Position numbers and translations under genes: made by a program. DNA of 64,000 bases from Rhodocollybia butyracea (Eukaryota > Basidiomycota > Agaricomycetes > Agaricales > Omphalotaceae), in the NCBI GenBank assembly GCA_015501585.1, contig JADNRY010000017.1:453887-517886 (forward strand), read 5' to 3'. Numbering within the stretch: position 1 is the first letter of the stretch; each line of letters opens with the position of its first letter. Shown here piece by piece: positions 1 to 9,181 of this stretch. The notes beneath the pieces were generated by a model. It had not been told where the DNA came from. It ran no database searches and was given only the letters and a program-made list of their open reading frames with translations.

Positions 1-539
1 TACTTCCCGCACAGATACCAATACCAATACCTGCTCATCCTCGTCATCCGGCACTTGGAGTACGTCCAGCAAGTAAAAACAGTAACTGAGAGGATTTGCG
101 TAATCCGAAACGAGAGGGGCGACACGTTCTTTAGTGGCGACACTTTCTTCATCGCTACTTTGTCTGAAACCGCAAGACGACCGGCGCTTCAAGCCTACCA
201 CCAGGGAGTCAGACATGCGGATAGCTTCCATACTGTGTGGAGTGTTGTCCTACTGAAGTTGTTGGGAAGCGCAACACGTTCCAAAAAGGAATTTATTACA
301 TCTGGTTCACGACCATCCTCGTAGTTCCAATAAGAATCCTTCCCAGTTCGCCACGAGGGCTTCCAGCCTGGTCGATATCTTGGTCGTAAGAGGTAGCCGC
401 AGTCTTTTAACCATCCGAAATGCTCCGTCCACCACAATTCTGATTCCGATTTTACTGGAGGACTGACTTGGACACCCATCTCTGCTAACTGCTGATCGAG
501 CTGTGCGATTGCGGCTTCACCACGCGATGGTCGAGACAT
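1..539 (-). CDS. Kinase-like protein, agaricomycete family (5' part, runs off the window)
   Basis: The protein starts MSRPSRGEAA at 539. Exon 1 (539-300) carries the signature LLRPRYRPGWKPSW followed by a GKDSYWNYEDG block, which is the N-terminal signature of a large agaricomycete family of kinase-like proteins. A GT-AG intron (299-250) follows. Exon 2 then reads on to base 1 through an N-lobe-like stretch (EAIRMSDSLVVGLKR, later DVLQVPDDEDEQVLVLV). The catalytic loop and DFG lie beyond the left edge. The same two-exon layout, with the same acceptor position, is seen in the copy at 2922-4324, so the two are paralogues. Whether this copy is active cannot be judged because the active-site half is missing. 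Substrate unknown; role inferred from family resemblance only. Confidence 0.7.
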
Positions 540-1605
540 AGTAATTGAGAATAAAAACAGTCATACTTGGCGCATTTTATGGTTGCAGAAAACAAAGGCG
601 CTTCGCAAATGTGAGTATCTGTCCAACGCCACGACAACAGAAAGAACAACAATGTCTTTGTTTTAATAGTGGGTCCATAGTGTCAATAAGGACGTGTTGT
701 TTATGAGGCTAAGAGGTCGAACAACAGTCCCTTTGTTTTAATAGTGGGTCCACAGTGTCTGTAAGCCCACGTTTTTTTATGAGGCTTGGAGCTCGAGACG
801 CAAGGAAGAAAAACGCAGCATCTGAAAAGTTCAAAGAAAGTGTGAAAGTGAGTTTGCGATCGGACGCTTTGACCAGCCAGTATGGCTAGGCTTGACTACC
901 GGATGATCCTCGTATCATAGCCTCGACCCCTCTCGACCCACATTTTTCTGCCTTTTGTTGTGTTTTTCCAAGACGCTATAACGCTGAGTCACGCTGAGTC
1001 AAACCTTGAGTCAAGTGATTTTGTTGCAGCATGTCCAAGTTCTGATTTGACTTCAGGAGGTGTGGAGGAGTCCTGCAATATAGGACATATAGTAAGCAGT
1101 GATTTATTGGGACGTAGAGCTACCGTCAACATACCTATGAGTTTGGATAGATTAGCAAGGGATTTCGGAATGGGGTTTCGAAAACGAAGAACACAGGATT
1201 CACCGGAAGTTTGAGTGATCTGCTACAGACGCAAACCAATACGGACTGCTCTGAGAATAGAGCAAGCTTATCTCGTAGACTGAGTTCAGGCGCCCAGGGG
1301 TAATGAAATTTCTGGCGGTAGCGAGTAATCACCGTAACGATAGGATAAGGATAATGAAATCTTTCGTACTGCCTTCCAATTAGCGCTGTATAGAAATCTT
1401 ATTGAGAAAGAAAACAATTTTTAGCGAAGATCGCAGTGCACGTAGCAGCAACATGTAAAATTGACGCAATTTTTTTGATATGCGGCCCCGTGCCTCTCAT
1501 GGTCGCACTGCCTCATCGGGTCAGTCAGTCAGACTGAACGGAACACACAATTTATTATAAAGATATATAATCATCGCGAAATTTCACTCACTGTCAGTGA
1601 CCATC
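540..1605. other. Intergenic region with an imperfect tandem repeat
   Basis: No convincing gene is visible. Around 653-728 and 729-803 a unit of about 75 bases is repeated imperfectly; both copies contain TTTGTTTTAATAGTGGGTCC and a TTTATGAGGCT block. Small ORFs here lack homology I recognise and are probably chance. The last 60 bases are the promoter region of the gene at 1606. Confidence 0.5.
1553..1572 (+). promoter_or_regulatory. AT-rich TATA-like element upstream of the DUF6699-like gene
   Basis: A run reading TTATAAAGATATATAATCA sits about 35-50 bases before the ATG at 1606. It resembles a TATA box placed for a short 5' leader. Inference from sequence and position only. Confidence 0.35.
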
Positions 1606-2277
1606 ATGAACCCCTACGCATACCCAGCGCCCGGATATTATCATAATCCTCCTCCTCAACAATACTACCCTCATCCGACCACATATTATGCTCCAGCATA
1701 TCCGAATCACATTCCGCCACCAGGTGAGTAAAGGACTAATCATAAGTTCATAAGTACTGACATTGCTTAACTATTATTAGCCCCCAATCGATCCGCAAAA
1801 TATCCTAGTCTCCATCACATGCTCGCAGCCGATAGCACAACTCTAAAACTCGACCTCAGGCAAAGAGCTCAGCTGAGCATGAACGCGAGCACATTCTACG
1901 CATATTCTGGAGTGTATGCGCTCGCCATGCCGGTGCATCACATTCATCTTGTCTCCAAAGCTTTTCCCTGGTCTATCGATATCAAATCACCAACAGTGCC
2001 ATTGACATGTGAAGCAGTCTGGAATGCCTTGTATGCAGCCCTCCAGGAACCTATTGCAGATTCGGAATGGGGGTTTTTTGTTGGAGAGAGGAAAATTCGA
2101 GAGACGATTGAGAAGGCGGCAAAGAAAAGAGGAGATAAGGTGTTGAAGAGGATAGATTACTTGGGAGAGTCGACGGTATTCAGAGGCTTGGAAAAGGCAG
2201 ACGAATTTCAGAGGATGAGACTACTTCCTGGAACTGAAGTTTGTACAGAGACGTGGGTGGTCAAAATGAGCGACTAG
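1606..2277 (+). CDS. DUF6699-like protein
   Basis: Two exons (1606-1723 and 1781-2277) join in phase across a GT-AG intron of 57 bases to give about 204 residues. The N-terminus (starting MNPYAYPAPGYYHNPPP) is rich in Pro and Tyr and looks disordered. The rest is a compact domain beginning near LHHMLAADSTTLKLDLRQ and containing the run of short strands and the IDIKSPTVPLTCEAVWNALY segment that I associate with the basidiomycete DUF6699 family. The function of that family is unknown to me. Nothing suggests truncation. The start is supported by the TATA-like element upstream and the in-frame first exon. The gene sits between two kinase-like paralogues with no obvious functional link. Confidence 0.75.
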
Positions 2278-2921
2278 AATGTAGTACAATAGATGACATT
2301 GGAATGTAAAAAAGTTTAGATGACAAATCTGGAAATCACACATCAGCGCTACTGCCAGGCGCTAGTGCAGTGTTGTTCGTCTCCAGTTTTCCAGATAGCT
2401 GGAAGCGCTCATAGCGGCTTAAGGACTATTCATACAGCACATTTGACGATTTGAACTGAACTGTCACCGATAAAACCAAACAGAAGAAACCGGAATGTGC
2501 GGATCCTGGTACGTTTCTCACCATCTATGTAACCATACCTCGACTCGCTAGTGTCAAGAGGTGTTAGATTCTGCCTTCGGGAGACAACCATATCCCACTT
2601 ACTCTCGTTTCTCTGCTATCGTCAAGAATCTGCCTTGGGCGTCCAAAAAAGATGAATTCCCGTGATTCAACCTTTCCGAGCGGTGTATCATTTTTGTGGA
2701 CGTTTTCGATGGTTCTTATGCTGAAACCTATGGTTCCTCACTTTTTTAATCCTATCCGCAAGAACCTTTCAAGTCGCGTTGCTGCCGCTTTCCCTTGGAG
2801 ATCTAGTAACCATCAAAATAACGTGGGTCCACAATAAATATGACCCACAACATCAACAAGGCATGGTGGAAATCGTTGTGCGGTTCCACACTCATACCAA
2901 ACAAGCTCTTTTTGCTCTCTC
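2278..2921 (+). pseudogene. 3'-end remnant of the kinase-like family
   Basis: Bases about 2590-2745 match, with indels, the 3' end of the kinase-like gene at about 4150-4310. Shared blocks are TTTCTGCTAT, AATGAATTC-like and TTTTGTGGAC followed by TCGATG-TTCTTATG-TGAAACCT. The reading frame is closed by a stop soon after AAAAAAGATGAATTCCC. No catalytic half is found upstream, so this is a decayed fragment of a third family member. The first 300 bases after the DUF6699-like gene show nothing I can assign. Confidence 0.6.
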
Positions 2922-4324
2922 ATGTCTGAACCAATTTCTGCTGTAAAGGCCGCTCGCGCACGTCTTGAGCAGCGCTTAGCGGCTAAGGGTATCACAATCG
3001 CTGCTGAAATTGACCCAGAATTTGGAACGCTCGATGAAACCGAAACATGGTGGGTGCAGCATTTCGAGTGGTTGAAACAACACGGATACCTTTTAAGACC
3101 GAGGTATCGACCGGGTTGGCAGCCCTCATGGCGGACTGGGAAGGATTCTTACTGGAAATACGAGGATGGCCACGCCACAAGGGTAAGCGCATCCTTCGAA
3201 TGCCCCGATAATATTCTTAACTTCAGTAGAGTGGGTATATTATGGATGCTACTCGTATGTCGGACTCCCTTGTAGTAGCCATGAAGCACTTGTCGCCCTC
3301 CAATCGACGACAAGATGGCCATGAAGAGAGTGTCGTCACTCTCTTTTCGAATGAAAGTCATAACGCAAATCCTCTCAATCACTGTGTCCGCGTACTAGAT
3401 GTTCTAACAGTACCAGGCAACAACAACGGAAAGATTCTAGTAATGGTATGGATGCGTGAGGTAATGGATCCAAGCTTCAGAACTATAAGTGCTGCACTTC
3501 TTCAGAGAAATGATCGAAGTGATTCTCGTTTTCGTTCTCGAGTCCTGGTTCTCAATGAAATATGGTTATGTATGCAGGGATTGCAATACATGCACAGAAA
3601 TAACGTGGCGCATAGGCGAGTATTGGTTCTATCGGGGGTCGGTTTGACTCAACTGTTTCTTCTAGAGACTGTTCAGACAATAACATGGTCATGGATGCTA
3701 GAGCAATGTATCCTCGACAATGGCATCCGAGTGTACCCAAGAAGAGGTACGACTGGAGTGGAAGAGTCCTACACCACTCTCGCACTCGTTGTCCGCCGAA
3801 ATATTATCTCATCGATTTTGGATTTTCTTGCCAGTACGATCCCTCTCAGCCTCGTCCTCTAGAGTCAGCAATCATGTCTGGAGGATATTGTCCACCGGAA
3901 GCCGAAGCAGAAACTCCGTGTGATCCCTTTGCCACTGATGTCTTCCTGTTGGGAAATATGATGAACACTTCGTTTCTTGAGGTGAATGTCTATCAGTAGT
4001 ATCTTTTCTGTCATGTCTTACTCATTAATGTTATATCAGGGCGATGAAGAGTTCAGACGTCCTGGAATTCATGGCTTAGAGTTTTTTAAAGAGCTCGTCG
4101 ATGACATGATGGCGGATGACCCGACGGAACGTCCGACCATGGATGAAGTTGCTTCTCGATTTTCTGCTATTGTCCAGAAGCAACCCTGGTGGAAGTTGCG
4201 GGCTAGGGCGGCTAAGAAAAATGAATTCGTGATCTTGAAGCCTTTTCGAACCCTGCACCATATTTTGTGGACCACTTCGATGATACTTATGTTGAAACCT
4301 GCGATTCCTTGCCCAAGACCTTGA
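2922..4324 (+). pseudogene. Kinase-like protein, agaricomycete family, apparently frameshifted
   Basis: Exon 1 (from MSEPISAVKA at 2922 to about 3183) has the signature LLRPRYRPGWQPSW and GKDSYWKYEDG. A GT-AG intron leads into DATRMSDSLVVAMKHL. Kinase landmarks follow in order: FFREMIE joined to GLQYMH across an intron, the catalytic loop HRDCSDNN made by a GC-AG intron (3616-3665), and IDFGFS as the DFG site. A further intron then leads to a C-lobe with ADDPTERPTMDEVASRF. Between DPSFRTI (about 3480) and HFFREM (about 3495) the frame shifts by one with no intron available. The gene as read is therefore broken, though all active-site motifs survive. It is paralogous to the left-edge gene. A missed unusual splice is the alternative explanation. 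Confidence 0.7.
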
Positions 4325-4467
4325 CACTTTATATTGTTATGTACTTGCGCTATGTTCTGGAGTATATGAACTATCATACTATCAGCTATATTCGCTCGGA
4401 ATCAAGGCAATTCGTTTTAGCTTTTCTAAATGAACTGGAGACAACTATTTTTCGCGTAGAGTGAATA

Positions 4468-5213
4468 GCCCCGTTCAATGTTGACGTAGCGACGCTACTG
4501 AAACCGCTATGACAAATTGCTATTTCACGGCTCCTTCGGCTCGTATGTCAGGCCATCAATCCAACATCAATCCGCCGAGCTGAGTGCTTGTGACAGCGAA
4601 TTTATTCTGACCCTTCAAATTCTACAAGCTCAGCTTCGAAAAAATCTTTTTGTGGCTCTTCTCTCCAACCTTCCTTCTCCAACATATAATTCTTATCCAA
4701 AATGCATTATTTTATACCATCTTTGAACCGCTGTAATAATTAGAGCCAGATTAGAGCAGTTCATCGCAAGTTCATCCATCACCATTCACCGGCCAGAGGA
4801 CAGAGGTCACACGTCACTTAGTCTTGATCGAATTTTCTTTTCATCAGTCACAGCCTCTCACAGGTCAAGCTTCACAGGTCACACCATAACGGTCAGTTCT
4901 GATTCTCTAAGAGTCAAGACAGCAGGCTAAAAGGGTGGAAAGTGAACAAATCCAGTAACTACTGTTATATTTGGCTAATTTTACTTTTTTTTGTTTGTTC
5001 AAAGATCAATTACTTATTAGTTGCCTGTTTTTCCAAGGTTTTCCGAGAATGCCAAGAGAATGCATCTCCTGTAAAAGCGCTCGTAGCGCTTAACTTGACA
5101 ACTTTGATGTGTTCTCGGCAGAACGATGGCTTGACATACAAGCCGAAGGAGCCGTGAAATAGCAATTTGTCATAGCGGTTTCAGTAGCATCGCTACGTCA
5201 ACATTGAACGGGC
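4468..5213. mobile_element. Non-autonomous DNA transposon (MITE-like) with 90-base inverted ends
   Basis: Bases 4468-4557 and 5125-5213 are near-perfect reverse complements, beginning GCCCCGTTCAATGTTGACGT on the left and GCCCGTTCAATG on the inverted right end. Only a handful of mismatches or one-base indels are seen. The element is bounded by TA on both sides (4466-4467 and 5214-5215), as expected of a TA target duplication, which would fit the Tc1/mariner superfamily. The 570-base interior has no transposase-like ORF. It is inserted between the kinase-like pseudogene and the LYAR homologue. Family assignment rests on the two-base duplication alone and is tentative. Confidence 0.82.
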
Positions 5214-5384
5214 TAATGCTATGGGCCTGTGATCGCGAAACACGTGGTGGCTATGTGAAAATTCATCGCGCGTCAATCGGGCGCTATCCTCCCGCGTTTC
5301 GTTCCAACGTCCTCTAAACCAGCTCGGCGTTACTGGCTTTCTGACGACCTGGATTGTAGTATCAACTAATTATAGACTTATCAA

Positions 5385-6756
5385 ATGGTATCCTTTCAGT
5401 GAGTTTTTGTGGTCAGTGCAAACTTTTGTCGCTGATAATCCTTCACGTTTGCTTAGATGCCATGGTCAGTAAAATCTTCTCATTCGTATCATTGAACGAT
5501 CCTGAAATGCTCCTCTTTCCTAAGCCTGCAATGACGTCGTCAAAAAGCCAAAACTAGACCAACATCGGAATCGCTGCCATTCAGGATTTGACTGTATCGA
5601 CTGCAGCAAAACTTTTAATACCCCAGCCGAGTATAAAAACCATACTTCATGTATAAGTGAAGCAGAAAAGTATGAGAAAACCTTGTACAAGGGTCCTAAA
5701 GTTCGTCATTTGCGTACATACTTCTTTTTCTAGCCATATAACCCATACATTGTGTACAGACAGGCCCACAAAATCACTATCCTGCGCAGGCACCGCAGAA
5801 TCCTCCACAAAATGGAAATAGCTCTTTCCGAGGGTCAAGTCGTGGACGAGGGCGCGGCGGTGGCCAGGGAGGTGGATGGGGCCGTCAGTCGTACAATTCC
5901 GCTACAGGAGCGAATGACACGCCTCTAGGTACACCCAGATATTCGCCTTCAGAGCCGGTAGAGAAGTTTGTTCAGCAAACTACGCCTGAAGTCGTCCCCG
6001 CGACATCGTCTTCGTCGTCGGATCAGACAACAGAAACTGAATCGAAGAAGAAAGAGAAGAAGCGGAAATCTATAGGTGCAGACGATGCTCAAGTGTGTAT
6101 ATTTCGTTTTTTTTTAAAAATCTGGATTGTTCTTATTTCATTCGGTATAGGATGAGCATCGACCAAACAAAAAGTCCAAGACGGAGGAAGGTGAGTCGAC
6201 GCCTTCCGAGGACGCGAAGAAGAAGAAGAGATCAAGTGAGGAGAAGGAGGAAAAGAGAAAGCAGAAAGAAGCAAAGAAATTGGCTAAAGCTGCTGCCGCT
6301 GCTGAATCAGCATCTGTAGAGGGTAGTGCGGACGTCGGGATGATCGATGTGAAAGAATCGAAAGAGGAGAAGAAAAAGAGACGCAAGTCGAAAGGAGAGG
6401 ATGGCCCCAAGGAAAATCAGGTGACTGCTGAAGAGGACAAGAAGAAGCGGAAAAAGCAGGAGAAGGAGACAGAGGAGGGCAAGGTGACAGAGACAAAAGA
6501 GGAACGAAAGCAGCGGAAGGCGAAGGAGGCGAAGGAGAAGGAATCAAAGGAGGAGAAAAAGCAACGGAAGAAGGACAAGGCAGCACCGGAGGAGAAGGAG
6601 CCAACATTGGATACCAGCGAAGAGAAACTGAAGCGGAAAAAGGAGAAAGAGAAGAATAAGGATGTCGCGGGCGAAGAGGCAAAGCTGGGTGACCTGACGG
6701 AGAAGAAAAAGGAAAAGAAAAAATCTCGAAAATCCGTCTCTGTTGCCGAATCTTAG
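5385..6756 (+). CDS. LYAR-type zinc-finger nucleolar protein
   Basis: Five exons (5385-5398, 5457-5464, 5525-5700, 5760-6092, 6151-6756) give 378 residues. The N-terminus assembles to MVSFQCHACNDVVKKPKLDQ, then a second finger with HSGFDCIDCSKTF, EYKNHTSCISEAEKY and TLYKGPK. This is the paired LYAR zinc finger of nucleolar proteins linked to pre-rRNA processing and cell growth. A Gly/Arg-rich stretch (GSSRGRGRGGGQGGGWG-like) and a very long Lys/Glu-rich tail follow, the usual LYAR architecture. The exon holding the first Cys is only 8 bases long, but it is required to make the Cys-x2-Cys pair. The ATG is the first in-frame start. The stop lies about 140 bases before ATG3 on the same strand. 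Confidence 0.9.
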
Positions 6757-6898
6757 TGCTATTGTTCTGTATAGCTTTTGATTACCATATTTCTGTCGTT
6801 ACCATGATTTGTCGCTCCTCAGCACGTGTATCGATGGCGTTGAGTCGAAATTTAGGAATGTTTGATCTTGACCTTCAACTCTCACTTTCTTCACCATT

Positions 6899-8304
6899 AT
6901 GCATGCGATACAGGCAAGCTTTTGCTGAGAATTGTCTAATCCTCAATTAACGTTTTGTTAGCAACACTACTGGAAGTACCGTGACTATCTAAGCCCGGCG
7001 AGTCCTAATGTTGACAGTGGCGTCGATAATGTAATAATGTAATCTTGAAATCAGGTTCTCAGAGAGAGTAAATTCAAGGAGCATGGGTGCATTACTCCTG
7101 GTGAGCTTGAACGCGCTTTTCTGTTATCTTTTTCTTAATCTTTTCTTCAGAGGAATTCGTTGCTGCGGGCGACTTTCTTGCGTACAAATTTCCTGTCTGG
7201 ACCTGGTTTGTCCTCCTTATCTGATCCTCTTCTTCGGCTCACCGACATCTTGCTCATCCAGGGAAAAAGGAGATTCCTCAAAAGCCCGAGAGTATCTTCC
7301 AGCCGATAAACAATATATAGTCACTCGAGGGGTGCCCTGTCTTCGCCGAGCCACATCTCTTGCCTATACCGACGCGGATGAAGACGCAGAACGATTACTC
7401 AATTTCGACGAATCTTCTGGAGGCGGCGATGGAGATGACTGGGTCGAAACACACGCTGGACGCAAGCCGAATTTAGATTCAGCTGCGAATCCCGGAGAGA
7501 TTGCCGATATTCCTGATGATGGAGTGCACGACGATGACCTTGCGTCTGGTGTTGGGAATATGTCGTTAGGAAATATTCCACCCATGTCTGAAATCCCAGA
7601 TATCGATGAGATACCGGACATGGAGGAAGAGGATCTCGAAGAAGGAGACGATGCTACAGCTGCGCCCAAGACATTGAATGTTATTGATGCTAGGTGAGCG
7701 ATATTCTTCATTATCGCCATGAATTACACTCAAAATCACTATCACAGCGAAGTCGAGGTCGCGACTGGAAATCTGCTTCAAGTTCGAACATATGATGTCA
7801 TGATCACATACGACAAGTACTATCAGACTCCTCGAATCTGGCTTTTAGGTTACGATGAGGTTCGAGAGAGCATCTGTTAACAAAAGCTATATTGCTGACA
7901 AGTAATTCTAGAACCGAACTCCCTTGACCCCCTCCCAAATCTTCCAAGACATCTCCGCAGATCATGCTACCAAGACGGTCACCATAGAACCCTTCCCTCA
8001 TTCCACCTCCCTACAGGCAGCTTCGGTCCATCCATGCAAACACGCGAGCGTGATGAAGAAGGTTATCGAGCGAATGAACAATAGTGTTGTCGCTGAACAG
8101 CTTGCGCAGCAAAAGGTACCGAAGGAGAAGAAAAAATGGCCTTTTGGTCGAAAGAGTAGTGGCACTGGGAAGGACGAGAAAGCGGTGGCGGGAGAAGACG
8201 ATGAAGTAGAGGGTATGAGGGTTGACTTTTACTTAGTCGTGTTCCTCAAGTTTATCGCCTCGATCGTACCTACTATCGAGGTTGACTCGACTACGGCCTT
8301 CTGA
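6899..8304 (+). CDS. ATG3: Autophagy E2-like enzyme Atg3
   Basis: Seven exons: 6899-6913, 6962-6997, 7055-7100, 7151-7205, 7262-7693, 7748-7859 and 7912-8304. The protein starts [17 protein letters not shown] and continues [40 protein letters not shown], an acidic flexible region, then [19 protein letters not shown]. The catalytic motif [10 protein letters not shown] carries the active-site Cys, and the C-terminus is [17 protein letters not shown]. Atg3 takes Atg8 from Atg7 and conjugates it to phosphatidylethanolamine on the forming autophagosome. The first two introns start with GC, not GT (6914-6961 and 6998-7054); without them the conserved N-terminus cannot be built. A naive start at 7083 (MGALLL) is out of frame with the conserved protein and should be ignored. 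Confidence 0.96.
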
Positions 8305-8524
8305 GCCAGCGAAGAACTTGCGGAATGATTGGACGGAACGTTAATACCCTAGTACATTTGATCTTCAGAAATATTTTCATATGTAGAACAAAGAAAGAAC
8401 ATGCTCAAAGTCATGAAAAAGATGGGAAATCGGAGACCGCCACGAAAGCCGCCATAGTCCAAAGTCGCTACTGCAATGACGAAGGCTGGAAGTAAAAAGA
8501 AACGATTCGAGAGTGTCGTGTAAC

Positions 8525-8617
8525 TGCCCCAGAGAGGCTCGAACTCTCGACCTTCCGATGTTCACTTGTGAAACAGTTCTAACAGTCGGACGCTGTAACC
8601 AACTCAGCCATGGGGCA
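8525..8617 (-). tRNA. tRNA-Asn (anticodon GUU), with a 20-base intron
   Basis: On the minus strand the gene starts TGCCCCA and ends TGGGGCA, a perfect 7-bp acceptor stem. The D arm GCTG...CAGC, the anticodon stem TCCGA/TCGGA and the T arm GAGAG-TTCGAGC-CTCTC all pair. The anticodon loop reads CT-GTT-A, giving GUU for Asn. A 20-base intron lies after position 37, the canonical place, leaving a 73-base mature tRNA. CCA is not encoded. Confidence 0.93.
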
Positions 8618-9181
8618 GATGTTAAAGTGTCTCACTTAGAGCTTTTCAATAATCCAAATCGCTCAAATGCATTACCGTCAGCATATTTTAGACGGGAATA
8701 ATTGGCCCTGAAGCTTGAAAGGCTGGGAGCGTCAATCTTGCAACTGCAACAAGAACAGTTTCAAGTTTTTGGGGTCAAGGGGGACAGAGGGTGACGAAGA
8801 TCGCGTGAGAGTTGGCGCTGAACTTTGTTCCTGTTCTTGCAGCGTTCAACGTCGCGTCGAATCGCCGTCGATGTCTTTCTATCTCCGCAAAGACGGCCCT
8901 TGAACCGAGAGAATTCGAGAAGGCCAGGTGAGCTCCCCCGCAGTTGGCATTCTATAAACGTGATTCAAATCCCAGAACCTCCTTCGTTCCGGTGTATCTT
9001 CTTCAGCGGTCCGCTATTCGCTATGTAGAGATTTTAACAAGAATATTTTCTAGATTTTTTGAAACCTCCTCGCGGTTGTCAGTCATGGGGCTCCACAAAA
9101 GTACTCGTGCTACGTCAGCGGTACAAGCACGGGGAGCTATTTCCCCAGGCTCTAATATTATAAAATCGCTCAAGTTTATAC
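8618..9181. other. Intergenic, promoter side of the beta-galactosidase gene
   Basis: No gene recognised. The small overlapping ORFs share no features with known families. The stretch presumably carries the promoter of the gene starting at 9182, but no clear TATA box or regulatory repeat is visible. Confidence 0.4.

Noticed and set aside
2495..2512. Short ATG reading MCGSW followed by a GT donor
   Set aside because: Resembles the start of a metallothionein at first sight, but no Cys-rich continuation was found in any frame after a splice.
6284..6682. Minus-strand Pro/Ser-rich ORF of 132 codons
   Set aside because: It is the reverse reading of the Lys/Glu-rich tail of the LYAR homologue.
7083..7697. 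204-codon ORF starting [15 protein letters not shown]
   Set aside because: Its first third is intron read in frame; the conserved Atg3 N-terminus needs a different frame and an earlier start at 6899.
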